Shown: positions 40,354-48,768 of the stretch, piece after piece
How the letters are laid out: each line of letters begins with the position of its first letter
Numbering within the stretch: the stretch's first letter is position 1
NCBI RefSeq assembly: GCF_025145845.1
Contig: NZ_CP102253.1
Span: 1,054,001-1,118,000 of the forward strand
Reading direction: 5' to 3'
DNA from: Alistipes shahii WAL 8301
GTDB lineage: Bacteria > Bacteroidota > Bacteroidia > Bacteroidales > Rikenellaceae
Length of the DNA stretch: 64,000 nt
Translations under genes and position numbers: made by a program
The notes under the pieces: generated by a model
The model's input: the letters and a program-made list of their open reading frames with translations, nothing else
Told to the model about the DNA's origin: nothing
The model's database searches: none

Positions 40354-41589
40354 ATGAAAAAAATAGCATTCATCATCGTCCGTTACGGCGAAAATATCAA
40401 CGGCGGCGCAGAAGTTCACTGCCAGATGCTTGCTGAACGGCTGCTGCCCTATTACGAGGTCGAAGTGCTGACCACGACCATCCGGGCCTTCAACCACCCG
40501 GATCAGGATTACACGGAAGGTGTCAGTTCCTGGAACGGCGTCACCATACGCCGTTTCAAGCCGCAGCCCATCGACCAGGAGCAATTCAGGCCCTTCCGCA
40601 AAAAATACAAGACCGCACGCCGTATCCGGCAATACCTGAAAAAGCTGAACCTGCTGCGAGCGGCGTCCTTCCTGCACCCGGAGTGGAAATCGGGGATTGA
40701 AAACGAACGGCCTTTCTACGAATCGACAGCGACCCATGCCCCGGGCCTGCTGCGTTATATCGAAAGCCACAAGGCTGAATATGCAGCGTTCATCTTCGCG
40801 AACTTCTACACGCCCCAAGCGGTTCTGGGATCGGTCGTCGCTCCGGAAAAAAGCCTGCTGATCCCGATGGCGCACCCGGACAAGCCGCTCTATTACTGCA
40901 TCAACGCCCCGATGTTCACCCGGGTACGGCATATCGCATTCAACACCGAAGCCGAACGGCAATTGTGCCGCAGCGTTTTCGGACGGTTTCTGGCCCCGAA
41001 CAGCATCGTCGGCTGCGGTATCGAAATGGCCCCGGAGGCAGAGTGGAGCGGCGTAAAGGCAAAATACGAGCTTCCGGATGAATACGTGCTCTATTTGGGG
41101 CGCGTCTCCAAAGCCAAAGTGGACAAACTGCTGCCCTACTTCCTGCGCTGCAAGGCAAAATACGGCGGCGACGCCAAACTGGTATTGGTCGGCGGATTCG
41201 AAAACGAAATCCGAAAGTTCGACTCGCCGGACATTCTTTTCACGGGCTATGTCTCCGACGAGGAAAAAACCGCAATCGTCCGGCACGCCACGGTGATGGT
41301 CAACCCGTCGCCGATGGAGAGCCTTTCGCTACTGATGCTCGAAGGGATGCAGAGCCGCATACCGCTGCTGGTCAACGGGCGCAGCAAGGTGATGAAGGAC
41401 CATTGCCGTCTGAGCGGCGCGGGCTTGTGGTATAATAACGGCCGCGACTTCCGCAAAAAACTGCACAGACTACTCTCCGATCCGGAACTGCGGCGTACAA
41501 TGAGCGAAAAAGGCCCGGCCTATGTGCGCGAACACTACGACTGGGAGATTATCATTCCGAAACTGCGAACGCTGATCGAAAGCATCTGA
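40354..41589 (+). CDS. GT4-family glycosyltransferase
   Basis: 411 residues, GT-B fold. The start KIAFIIVRYGENINGGAEVH carries the GGAE loop; the donor domain has VLYLGRVSKAKVDKLLPYF, AKLVLVGGFENE, ILFTGYVSDEEKTAIVRHA and VNPSPMESLSLLMLEGMQ with the ES-x6-E site. Probably adds a sugar to a lipid-linked or LPS core acceptor; specificity unknown. It is 6 bases after the previous glycosyltransferase and certainly in the same transcript. It ends before a terminator shared with a convergent gene. The two proteins share only the general GT4 plan and are not recent copies. Confidence 0.9.
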   Translation: MKKIAFIIVRYGENINGGAEVHCQMLAERLLPYYEVEVLTTTIRAFNHPDQDYTEGVSSWNGVTIRRFKPQPIDQEQFRPFRKKYKTARRIRQYLKKLNLLRAASFLHPEWKSGIENERPFYESTATHAPGLLRYIESHKAEYAAFIFANFYTPQAVLGSVVAPEKSLLIPMAHPDKPLYYCINAPMFTRVRHIAFNTEAERQLCRSVFGRFLAPNSIVGCGIEMAPEAEWSGVKAKYELPDEYVLYLGRVSKAKVDKLLPYFLRCKAKYGGDAKLVLVGGFENEIRKFDSPDILFTGYVSDEEKTAIVRHATVMVNPSPMESLSLLMLEGMQSRIPLLVNGRSKVMKDHCRLSGAGLWYNNGRDFRKKLHRLLSDPELRRTMSEKGPAYVREHYDWEIIIPKLRTLIESI

Positions 41590-41603
41590 CCGACAGCCGG
41601 CAT

Positions 41604-41643
41604 CAAAAAAGACGGAGCGTCCGATGCGGACCTCCGTCTTTTT
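41604..41643. terminator. Bidirectional terminator between glycosyltransferase and Lcl-domain gene
   Basis: AAAAAGACGGAG pairs with CTCCGTCTTTTT, with a second inner pairing GTCCG/CGGAC. A-run and T-run flanks allow termination in both directions. Confidence 0.88.
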
Positions 41644-41662
41644 GCGGTCTTTGCGCGCAGCG

Positions 41663-42568
41663 TCAGAACTTGTGCACGGCGCGCACGAGGAACTTGTTGT
41701 ATTTCGGAATTTCGATCACATAGGGAGGCTCGATGCCCATATGGGTCGTGTAGGCGTTCTTCTCGTCCATCTCGGTCGAGGAGAAATAGTAGACCAGGCG
41801 GTCCATGCGTTTGCCGCCGGCGTCCTTGAGCGCATCGTTGAACTTGTTGCGGGCCTGGCGGTTGTTCTGTACGCGGGTGCCGCCGTTGTAGTTGTGGCCG
41901 ATGGTCAGCAGTTCGTCGATGGCCGGCAGATACCAGCCTTCACCCTTGTCGCGGCACCATTTGAAAGCCGGGAAATCGTCCCACGAAAGGTTGTTCGCAG
42001 CGATGTACTGCGCCACCTTCTCCATGTTCGCCACCCCGTCGGTGCGGTTGTCGGCGCCCGCAAGGCGCAGGTCCGGCTTGCGGAACTCGCTCCAGTGAAG
42101 GTAGATTTCATCGAGCGATACGACCAGTCCGTGCTGGCGGTCGTCCGAAAGCTGGCAGATCACTCCCCGGATGCCGTTCTGGTCGTAGAGTTCGCCGATT
42201 TCGTACTGTTTGAGCACGTACCGGCCTCCGGAAACAGGCTGCACGGCCGGCGCTTCCGGGACAGCCGGAGTGGCCGGGGTGGCTGGAACAGTCGGAGTGG
42301 CCGGAGTCAGCGGCGTCGCGGGAATGGTTTTGGTGTAATACTCCTTTTCGCCGTTGGCATACTGGATGTAATGGATCTGCGCAACGGGGAGCACGTAGGT
42401 CGGACCGTCGGGATTCGAAAAACGCTTGTAACGCACCGCTTCGGGCGTGATTTCGATCACTTTGGCTTCGATTTTCGCGGCGTCGGTCTTGACGATCAGG
42501 TCCTGCGCGGCGGCCGTCAGGGCGCAGCACAACGCTGCGAGCGACAACAGAATGGTTCGTTTCATCAT
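41663..42568 (-). CDS. Secreted protein with Pro/Thr/Ala linker and Lcl (DUF1566-like) C-terminal domain
   Basis: 301 residues from the ATG at 42568. Signal peptide about 1-22 (LTAAAQ). Residues about 23-82 form a small domain common in Bacteroidota secreted proteins (DLIVKTDAAKIEAKVIEITP, YKRFSNPDGPTYVLP, IHYIQYANGEKEYY). A linker of repeated PATP-like units spans about 84-110. The C-terminal domain carries ICQLSDDRQHGLVVSLDE, WCRDKGEGWYLPAIDELL and YYFSSTEMDEKNAYT, the pattern of Lcl/fibrobacter-paralogue domains that often bind surface ligands. No catalytic site is evident. It is probably periplasmic or surface-exposed and its function is unknown. Transcribed alone from the -7 box at 42590-42597. 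Confidence 0.78.
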   Translation of the reverse strand: MMKRTILLSLAALCCALTAAAQDLIVKTDAAKIEAKVIEITPEAVRYKRFSNPDGPTYVLPVAQIHYIQYANGEKEYYTKTIPATPLTPATPTVPATPATPAVPEAPAVQPVSGGRYVLKQYEIGELYDQNGIRGVICQLSDDRQHGLVVSLDEIYLHWSEFRKPDLRLAGADNRTDGVANMEKVAQYIAANNLSWDDFPAFKWCRDKGEGWYLPAIDELLTIGHNYNGGTRVQNNRQARNKFNDALKDAGGKRMDRLVYYFSSTEMDEKNAYTTHMGIEPPYVIEIPKYNKFLVRAVHKF

Positions 42569-42589
42569 TATCAATACAGGTATATACGA

Positions 42590-42597
42590 CAAATATA
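42590..42597 (-). promoter_or_regulatory. -7 box of Lcl-domain gene
   Basis: TATATTTG on the minus strand, 21 bases before the ATG at 42568. Confidence 0.65.
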
Positions 42598-42621
42598 ACG
42601 CTTTTTTTCAAACTTTCTTGT

Positions 42622-42892
42622 TATCTTCGGCGTCGCGACGACACTTTTAGGAGTCGGAACCTTTTTTCGCGCCGGAGGCGGTTCGGTTTTGGCCCCATCC
42701 GACTTGTTCGTATCTTCGGCGCCGCAACGGCGCTTTCAGGAGGTCGGAACGTTTTGCCAGATTGCCCGCGATCCGGTTTTGAAACCATCCTGCATTTTTC
42801 GTATCTTCGGCGCCGTAACGGCACTTTCAGGAGGTCGGAACGTTTTGTCAGATTGCCCGCAATCCGGTTTTGGAACCGTCCTGCATTTTTCG
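42622..42892 (+). repeat. Three tandem ~91-base promoter-like units upstream of ftsY
   Basis: Units begin with TATCTTCG at 42622, 42711 and 42802, and the real -7 box TATCTTTG falls at 42893, giving steps of 89, 91 and 91 bases. Units two and three differ at only six positions, all transitions; the first is more worn. Units at 42711 and 42802 have a TTTG 19-20 bases upstream, as in a promoter, but their -7 element reads TTCG instead of TTTG. The whole 353-base gap 42569-42921 is this array plus the two promoters. Confidence 0.85.
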
Positions 42893-42900
42893 TATCTTTG
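42869..42900 (+). promoter_or_regulatory. Promoter of ftsY-rimO
   Basis: -33 TTTG (42869-42872), 20-base spacer, -7 TATCTTTG (42893-42900), 21 bases before the ftsY ATG at 42922. Confidence 0.85.
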
Positions 42901-42921
42901 CAAAGGATTAATCCTTACGAC

Positions 42922-43920
42922 ATGGCATTTTTCGATATTTTCAAAAAGAAACAGGATACGCCGCCCACCGGGGAGCAGGCGCAGAAACAGCAGGAGGAGC
43001 TCTCCGCCGGGCTGGAAAAAACCAAAACAGGGCTTTTCTCGAAACTGGCGCGCGCCGTGGCGGGCCGGTCGACGATCGACGCCGGGGTACTCGACGACCT
43101 CGAAGAGGTGCTCATCTCGTCGGACGTGGGCGTGGAGACGACCGTGAAGATCATCCGCCGCATCGAGGAGCGCGTGGCCCGGGACAAGTACATGAACGCC
43201 TCGGAGCTGCAATCTATCCTGCGCGGGGAGATCGCGACGCTGATGGAGGATGCGCACGGCTCGTCGGAGAATTTCGGGCTCGACGCCACCGAAGGTCAGC
43301 CCTACGTGGTGATGGTCGTGGGCGTCAACGGCGCCGGCAAGACCACGACCATCGGCAAACTGGCTGCGCAGCTCGGCAAGGCGGGCCGGAAGGTCTGGAT
43401 CGGCGCGGCGGACACGTTCCGCGCGGCGGCCATCGACCAGTTGCAGGTGTGGGCCGACCGCGCCGGGGCGACGATGATCCGTCAGCAGATGGGTTCCGAC
43501 CCCGCATCGGTGGCTTTCGACACGCTCACCTCGGCCAAGGCCAACGGAGCCGACGTGGTGCTGATCGACACCGCCGGACGCCTGCACAACAAGGTGGGCC
43601 TGATGAACGAGCTGACGAAAATCCGCAACGTCATGGGCAAAGTGATTCCCGGCGCGCCGCACGAGGTGATGCTCGTGCTCGACGGATCGACGGGACAGAA
43701 CGCCTTCGAGCAGGCGAAGCAGTTCACGCAGGCCACGCAGGTCACCTCGCTCACGATCACCAAGCTCGACGGCACGGCCAAGGGCGGCGTGGTGATCGGC
43801 ATCAGCGACCAGTTCCACATCCCGGTGCGCTATATCGGCATCGGCGAAGGCATCGACCAGCTGCGCATCTTCGACCGGAAGGAGTTCGTCAACGCATTGT
43901 TCGGCCATGAAAAAAATTAA
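42922..43920 (+). CDS. ftsY: Signal recognition particle receptor FtsY
   Basis: 332 residues from the ATG at 42922. A short charged N-terminus (MAFFDIFKKKQ) replaces the long acidic A domain of E. coli FtsY. The N domain (about 25-105) and GTPase G domain follow: GVNGAGKTTTIGKLA (P-loop), DTFRAAAIDQLQVWADR, VLIDTAGRLHNKVGLMNEL, TKLDGTAKGGVVIG and YIGIGEGIDQLRIF. It docks ribosome-SRP complexes at the membrane for co-translational insertion. The frame continues upstream but runs through the promoter array. Its last 14 bases overlap rimO, so the two are translationally coupled. Confidence 0.96.
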   Translation: MAFFDIFKKKQDTPPTGEQAQKQQEELSAGLEKTKTGLFSKLARAVAGRSTIDAGVLDDLEEVLISSDVGVETTVKIIRRIEERVARDKYMNASELQSILRGEIATLMEDAHGSSENFGLDATEGQPYVVMVVGVNGAGKTTTIGKLAAQLGKAGRKVWIGAADTFRAAAIDQLQVWADRAGATMIRQQMGSDPASVAFDTLTSAKANGADVVLIDTAGRLHNKVGLMNELTKIRNVMGKVIPGAPHEVMLVLDGSTGQNAFEQAKQFTQATQVTSLTITKLDGTAKGGVVIGISDQFHIPVRYIGIGEGIDQLRIFDRKEFVNALFGHEKN

Positions 43921-45205
43921 CGTCATAACGCTCGGCTGTTCGAAGAACACCGTCGACAGCGAGCATCTGATGGCACGGCTCGCCGCCGCCGGATACGAGG
44001 TCCTCTTCGACAGCGACCGCACCGACGCCAAGGTCGTGGTGATCAACACCTGCGGATTCATCGGCGACGCCAAGCAGGAGTCGATAGACATGATTCTGCG
44101 CGCCGCGGCGGCCAAGCAGGCCGGAAAGATCGAACGGCTGTTCGTCGTGGGATGCCTCTCGGAACGCTACGCCGACGAACTGCGGGCCGAGATTCCCGAG
44201 GTGGACGACTATTTCGGCGCACGCACGTGGGACGGCATCGTCCGTGCACTGGGAGCCTCGGAGGACCCGGCGCTGGCCACCGAACGCCGTCTGACGACCC
44301 CGAAACACTACGCCTACCTGAAAATTTCGGAAGGCTGCAACTGGAAATGCGGCTACTGCGCCATTCCGCTCATCCGCGGCGCACACGTCTCCGTCCCGAT
44401 GGAGGAGCTGGAGGAGGAGGCCCGCAAGCTGGCCGGGCAGGGCGTCCGGGAGCTGATGGTCATCGCGCAGGACACGACCTACTACGGCATCGACCTCTAC
44501 GGCCGGCGGATGCTCGCCGAGCTGCTGCGCCGCCTGTGCCGCATCGACGGCATCGAATGGATCCGGCTCCACTACGCCTACCCCGCCGGGTTCCCCGACG
44601 AGGTGATCGAGGCGATGGCCTCGGAGCCGAAAATCTGCAAGTACCTCGACATTCCGTTCCAGCACATTTCCGATGCACAGCTCGCGTCGATGCACCGCCG
44701 CCACACTAAGGCCGAGGCCATGGAACTGATCGGCCGCCTGCGCGGGGCGATCCCCGACCTGGCGCTGCGCACGACGCTGCTGGTGGGTTATCCGGGCGAG
44801 ACGGAGGCCGATTTCGAAGAACTGCTGGCGTTCGTGCGCGAGGTGCGTTTCGAACGGCTGGGCGTCTTCCCCTACTCGGAGGAGGAGGGAACCTGGTCAG
44901 CCGAAAACCTCCGCGACGACATTCCCGAAACGATCAAGCAGCAACGCGCGGAGCGCGTAATGGCCTTACAGAACGAGATTTCGCTCGAAAACAACCGCCG
45001 CCGCGTGGGGCGCACCGAACGGGTGATCATAGATTCGCGTCAGGGCGACTGGTATGTCGGCCGCACGCAGTACGATTCGCCCGAAGTGGACCAGGAGATC
45101 CTGATTCCCGCCTCGGAACGCCGCCTGCTGCGCGGGCACTTCTACGACGTGACGGTCACCTCGGCCGCCGACTACGACCTCTACGGGGAGATTGCCGCAA
45201 AATAA
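43907..45205 (+). CDS. rimO: Ribosomal protein uS12 methylthiotransferase RimO
   Basis: 432 residues. The N-terminal UPF0004 domain has KINVITLGCSKNTVDSE and VINTCGFIGDAKQESID plus VVGCLSERY, giving three Cys for the auxiliary 4Fe-4S cluster. The radical SAM domain follows with CNWKCGYCAIPLIRG (C-x3-C-x2-C). A C-terminal TRAM domain (about 365-430) binds the target. It adds a methylthio group to an Asp of ribosomal protein uS12. The LGCSKN start and the TRAM domain favour RimO over MiaB. It starts inside the 3' end of ftsY and closes the operon; no hairpin follows before the next promoter. Confidence 0.95.
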   Translation: MKKINVITLGCSKNTVDSEHLMARLAAAGYEVLFDSDRTDAKVVVINTCGFIGDAKQESIDMILRAAAAKQAGKIERLFVVGCLSERYADELRAEIPEVDDYFGARTWDGIVRALGASEDPALATERRLTTPKHYAYLKISEGCNWKCGYCAIPLIRGAHVSVPMEELEEEARKLAGQGVRELMVIAQDTTYYGIDLYGRRMLAELLRRLCRIDGIEWIRLHYAYPAGFPDEVIEAMASEPKICKYLDIPFQHISDAQLASMHRRHTKAEAMELIGRLRGAIPDLALRTTLLVGYPGETEADFEELLAFVREVRFERLGVFPYSEEEGTWSAENLRDDIPETIKQQRAERVMALQNEISLENNRRRVGRTERVIIDSRQGDWYVGRTQYDSPEVDQEILIPASERRLLRGHFYDVTVTSAADYDLYGEIAAK

Positions 45206-45208
45206 TTT

Positions 45209-45239
45209 TTTGCTTTTTTGCGTTTTTTTCGTACCTTTG
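45209..45239 (+). promoter_or_regulatory. Promoter of coiled-coil/zapA operon
   Basis: -33 TTTG (45209-45212), 19-base spacer, -7 TACCTTTG (45232-45239), 30 bases before the ATG at 45270. Confidence 0.82.
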
Positions 45240-45269
45240 AAAAGTAAACCGGAACTTTACCCGAAAGTC

Positions 45270-45590
45270 ATGGCCGACAAGAGCGTGATAACGAACATCG
45301 AAGCCCGCGTGCGGCAGCTGATCGACGACCACAAAAGGCTGTCGGACCTTTGTGCGGAACTGACCGCACAGCGCGACACGCTCCGCTCCGAGAAACGCAC
45401 GCTCGAAGAGCGCGTCCGGGAGCTGGATGCCGAACTGGCGCGCATGCAGCTGACCGAAGGGCTTGCGGGCGGAGGCCGTAACCGGGAAAAAGCGCGGGCG
45501 CGCGTCAACCGTCTTATGCGGGAGGTGGACAAGTGCATCGCGCTGCTGGGCCAGCCGCTGGCGGCCCCGACGACGCAGGAGGCCGAATAA
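45270..45590 (+). CDS. Small coiled-coil protein upstream of zapA
   Basis: 106 residues from the ATG at 45270, chosen because it lies just after a full promoter; the frame extends upstream into that promoter. Residues about 8-65 form a heptad-rich coiled coil (ITNIEARVRQLIDDHKRL, LRSEKRTLEERVRELDAELA), followed by a basic segment and VNRLMREVDKCIALLGQPL. No catalytic features. A coiled-coil gene before zapA is a regular arrangement in Bacteroidota, and a role in cell division with ZapA is plausible by position and by its loose likeness to ZapB-type coiled coils. Function not established. zapA begins 64 bases downstream. Confidence 0.75.
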   Translation: MADKSVITNIEARVRQLIDDHKRLSDLCAELTAQRDTLRSEKRTLEERVRELDAELARMQLTEGLAGGGRNREKARARVNRLMREVDKCIALLGQPLAAPTTQEAE

Positions 45591-45654
45591 ACGGCCCCGG
45601 GAAAAACGGCCGGAAGGCCGGAGAAGAGGACGACGGAATAAACGAAACGAAAAA

Positions 45655-45954
45655 ATGGCAAAACAGGCAATAACCCTCAAAATAGCAGGCAAAAGCTATC
45701 CGTTCAACATCGAGAGCGGGAAGGAGGAGATGTACCGGCTTGCCGAACGGGAGGTGAACAGCTACCTCGCGCTGATAAAACAACAGAATATCAAGAACTG
45801 GAACGACCAGGACTACCTGTCGATGACCGCGCTGAAATTCGCCATCGCGAACGTCGGAATGCGGCAGAGCCGGGAGGTGGACGACGAAGACCTCCGACAG
45901 CTCGAAAAAATCGGCACGGAAATAGATGCGTATCTGAACGACCCGAAAAAGTAA
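45655..45954 (+). CDS. zapA: Cell division protein ZapA
   Basis: 99 residues from the ATG at 45655. The N-terminal domain ITLKIAGKSYPFNIESGKEEMYRLAEREVN has the ZapA fold signature, then a helical region (NWNDQDYLSMTALKFAIANVGM) for dimer or tetramer formation. ZapA binds FtsZ and bundles its filaments at the division site. It lies after the coiled-coil gene and before the probable 6S RNA; the same order zapA-6S RNA is known in E. coli, which supports both calls. Confidence 0.92.
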   Translation: MAKQAITLKIAGKSYPFNIESGKEEMYRLAEREVNSYLALIKQQNIKNWNDQDYLSMTALKFAIANVGMRQSREVDDEDLRQLEKIGTEIDAYLNDPKK

Positions 45955-45988
45955 CCGGCCGAAGGCCTCCGCAGACGGAAGGCCGCGA

Positions 45989-45997
45989 GGGGGGGGG
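45989..45997 (+). repeat. Run of nine G downstream of zapA
   Basis: Nine consecutive G followed by AAAGG, 34 bases after the zapA stop and about 70 bases before the 6S-like RNA. The same 14-base string occurs in susC at 24507-24520 (plus-strand reading). Confidence 0.8.
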
Positions 45998-46065
45998 AAA
46001 GGGCGGAAACCGCCCGGAACGACACGCACCGTTCGAAAAACGTTCTTTTACATACAAGAATCTAC

Positions 46066-46266
46066 CCGCATAGATTCCTTATAGCTTTGCGAAACTGAAC
46101 ATTTACTAAATTGGGGCAACTCAAGGCGTTTCAAAATCAGGCCTTACCACCCTCACGGGGAGTACGTTACGGCGTACCGTTGGAAGATTGCGATTGTCGG
46201 AGCCCCCACACATGACTGATCGGCAGATTCGTCAAACAAGATTAAGGAATCCTATGCGGTTTTTTT
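46066..46266 (+). ncRNA. ssrS: Probable 6S RNA
   Basis: The 365-base gap between zapA and rny holds a self-complementary region of about 200 bases. Its 5' end (46066-46081) pairs with 46243-46259 with a single bulge, and seven T (46260-46266) follow, so the closing stem doubles as terminator. Inside, GGGGC at 46113-46117 can pair with GCCCC at 46202-46206, and short hairpins such as GTACG-TTACG-GCGTAC lie in the centre, giving a long rod with a central bubble as in 6S RNA. The size and the zapA neighbour fit. 6S RNA binds housekeeping RNA polymerase in stationary phase. I did not fold it, and exact ends are estimates. Confidence 0.72.
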
Positions 46267-46319
46267 ATGGCTACAATTAAAACCCTAATTAATAACTAAA
46301 AACAAACAAGCAAAGACCC

Positions 46320-47867
46320 ATGTATAGTATCATTTTGGCTGCCTCAATCTCTGCCGTGGTCGCCGTCGCAATCTACGCGGTCGTAACGAACCTCGTGATC
46401 AAGACGTCGATCCGCAAGCGCCGCGAAGCCGCCGTCAAGGAGGCTGAAGCCGAGGGAGAGATGATCAAGAAGGAGCGCATCCTTCAGGCAAAGGAAAAGT
46501 TCATACAGCTCAAGAGCGAATACGACCGTCAGGTCAACGAGCGCAACCAGAAAATCGCCCAGAGCGAGCAGCGCGCCAAGCAGATCGAGCAGAACCTGCA
46601 AAACCAGCAGCGCGAACTGGAAAACAAACTCCGCGAGAACGACCGTCTGAAAGAGCAGATGCAGAACCAGCTGCAAATCCTCGAACACAAGAAGGAGGAG
46701 GTCGACCAGATGCAGCGCGAACAGAACGCACGCCTGGAGCAGATCTCGGGCATGAGTTCCGAAGACGCCAAGAACATCCTGATCGAGAACATGAAGGCCG
46801 AGGCCAAGACCGAAGCCGCCGCCTACATCAACGAAACGGTCGAAGAGGCCAAACTGACCGCCACGAAAGAGGCCAAGCGCATCATCGTGGCGTCGATTCA
46901 GCGCGTGGCGACCGAGACGGCCATCGAAAACGCCGTGACGGTGTTCAACATCGAGAGCGACGAGGTCAAGGGCCGCATCATCGGCCGCGAGGGCCGCAAC
47001 ATCCGCGCTCTGGAGGCCGCGACGGGCATCGAGATCATCGTCGACGACACCCCCGAGGCCATCATCCTCTCGGGCTTCGATCCCGTACGCCGCGAAATCG
47101 CGCGTCTGGCCCTGCACCAGCTCGTCACCGACGGCCGCATCCACCCCGCACGCATCGAGGAGGTGGTCGCCAAGGTTCAGAAGCAGATCGAGGAGGAGAT
47201 CGTCGAGGTCGGCAAGCGCACGACGATCGACCTGGGAATCCACGGACTGCACCCCGAACTGATCCGCATGATCGGCAAGATGAAATACCGTTCGTCCTAC
47301 GGACAGAACCTGTTGCAGCATGCCCGTGAAACGGCGAACCTCGCAGGCATCATGGCCTCGGAGCTGGGTCTCAACCCCAAGATCGCCCGCCGGGCAGGCC
47401 TGCTGCACGACATCGGCAAGGTGCCCGACGACGAACCGGAACTGCCGCACGCAATCATCGGCATGAAACTCGCCGAGAAGTTCAAGGAGAAGCCCGAGGT
47501 CTGCAACGCCATCGGCGCCCACCACGACGAGGTGGAGATGACCTCGCTCATCGCCCCGATCATCCAGGTCTGCGACGCCATTTCGGGCGCACGTCCCGGA
47601 GCGCGCCGCGAAGTGGTGGAGAGCTACATCAAGCGTCTGAAGGAGATGGAGGACATCGCCCTTTCGTATCCCGGCGTGATGAAGACCTACGCCATTCAGG
47701 CCGGCCGCGAACTGCGCGTGATCGTCGGCGCCGACAAACTCTCGGACCAGGAGTCGGAGGGACTCTCGCACGACATAGCCAAAAAGATCCAGGACGAAAT
47801 GACGTACCCGGGTCAGGTGAAGATCACAGTCATCCGCGAGACACGGGCAGTCTCCTACGCGAAATAA
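46320..47867 (+). CDS. rny: Ribonuclease Y
   Basis: 515 residues. N-terminal membrane anchor (about 4-27, IILAASISAVVAVAIYAVV), a long coiled coil (about 35-190, many EQ/KQ heptads), a KH RNA-binding domain (about 205-270, DEVKGRIIGREGRNIRALEAATG) and an HD phosphohydrolase domain (about 330-430) with QHARETANLAG, GLLHDIGKVPDDEPE and GAHHDEVEM supplying the metal ligands. RNase Y starts mRNA decay by endonucleolytic cuts at the membrane. The length fits the family. It begins 53 bases after the 6S-like terminator. Start codon ATG at 46320, preceded by an A-rich leader. Confidence 0.97.
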   Translation: MYSIILAASISAVVAVAIYAVVTNLVIKTSIRKRREAAVKEAEAEGEMIKKERILQAKEKFIQLKSEYDRQVNERNQKIAQSEQRAKQIEQNLQNQQRELENKLRENDRLKEQMQNQLQILEHKKEEVDQMQREQNARLEQISGMSSEDAKNILIENMKAEAKTEAAAYINETVEEAKLTATKEAKRIIVASIQRVATETAIENAVTVFNIESDEVKGRIIGREGRNIRALEAATGIEIIVDDTPEAIILSGFDPVRREIARLALHQLVTDGRIHPARIEEVVAKVQKQIEEEIVEVGKRTTIDLGIHGLHPELIRMIGKMKYRSSYGQNLLQHARETANLAGIMASELGLNPKIARRAGLLHDIGKVPDDEPELPHAIIGMKLAEKFKEKPEVCNAIGAHHDEVEMTSLIAPIIQVCDAISGARPGARREVVESYIKRLKEMEDIALSYPGVMKTYAIQAGRELRVIVGADKLSDQESEGLSHDIAKKIQDEMTYPGQVKITVIRETRAVSYAK

Positions 47868-47911
47868 CCGTCACGACCCGGGTACGCCATCCGGCAGCGT
47901 CCGGCAATCCC

Positions 47912-47941
47912 AAGTCCCTCCCCTGATAAGGAGGGACTTTT
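47912..47941 (+). terminator. Terminator after rny
   Basis: AAGTCCCTCC (47912-47921) pairs with GGAGGGACTT (47930-47939), followed by T residues. Confidence 0.88.
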
Positions 47942-48029
47942 CATGCGCACACGTCCCGCCGACGCTGCGGATGAAAATGAAACCGCAGGGCAGGAGGGTT
48001 ATTCAGAGACTTTTCATACCTTTACATCC

Positions 48030-48653
48030 ATGAACAAGGAACTCGAACGATATATCGAACGGGAAATCATTCCCAGATACGAAGATTTCGACGCCGCGCA
48101 CCGCACGGACCACGTCCGGACGGTCATTGCGCAGAGCCTTGAGCTGGCTGCACATTACGACGCGGACGCCGACATGGTTTACACCGTCGCCGCCTATCAC
48201 GACACGGGTCTCGCAAACGGCCGCGAACGGCACCACATCGACGCCGGACGCATTCTTGCGGCCGACACCGAACTGCGCCGCTGGTTCTCCGAAGAACAGA
48301 TCGCGGTGATGCGCGACGCCGTGGAGGACCACCGCGCCTCGTCGGACGGCGAACCCCGCACCATTTACGGCCGGATCGTGGCCGAGGCCGACCGGGTGAT
48401 CGACCCCGAAACGATCATCCGCCGCACCGTGCAGTACGGGCTGGCGCACTGTCCGGAACTGGACCGCGAGGAGCAGTATGCCCGTTGTCTCGCACATTTG
48501 CAGCAGAAATACGCCGAAGGCGGTTACCTGCGGCTCTGGATCGCAGAGTCGGAAAACGCCCGGCGGCTCGAAGAACTGCGCGGCGTGATCCGCGACCCGC
48601 AACGGCTGCGGAAGATGTTCGACGCGGCGTTCGACACGGAGACCGCGGAGTAA
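48030..48653 (+). CDS. HD-domain phosphohydrolase
   Basis: 207 residues from the ATG at 48030, shortly after a near-consensus -7 sequence (TACCTTTA, 48017-48024); upstream in-frame codons overlap that region. HD-domain metal ligands: AAHRTDHVRTVIAQ (His), VAAYHDTGLANGRERHHIDAG (HD pair) and AVEDHRASSDGEPRTIYGRIVAEADR (His, Asp). Relatives are small metal-dependent phosphohydrolases of uncertain substrate, sometimes nucleotides. Soluble, cytoplasmic. It stands alone after the rny terminator and is convergent with the DHOD-like gene. Confidence 0.85.
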   Translation: MNKELERYIEREIIPRYEDFDAAHRTDHVRTVIAQSLELAAHYDADADMVYTVAAYHDTGLANGRERHHIDAGRILAADTELRRWFSEEQIAVMRDAVEDHRASSDGEPRTIYGRIVAEADRVIDPETIIRRTVQYGLAHCPELDREEQYARCLAHLQQKYAEGGYLRLWIAESENARRLEELRGVIRDPQRLRKMFDAAFDTETAE

Positions 48654-48768
48654 ATCCCGGGCGCCCCGCGCAACACCGGGCAAGAAAACCTTTTGCAGAG
48701 ACCGCGCCGCACAGCGCCCTGCAAAACGACCCGTTCCCGAACCAGCCCGCCTCCGGACCGGCCCGCAA

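Noticed and set aside
42689..43147. Open frame across the promoter array reading into ftsY out of frame
   Set aside because: It covers non-coding repeats and overlaps ftsY in a different frame; a repeat whose length is not a multiple of three is unlikely to be coding.
46066..46266. tmRNA or RNase P RNA for the structured gap after zapA
   Set aside because: No tRNA-like acceptor end or tag reading frame, and the region is too short for RNase P RNA. Size, rod shape and zapA linkage fit 6S RNA better.
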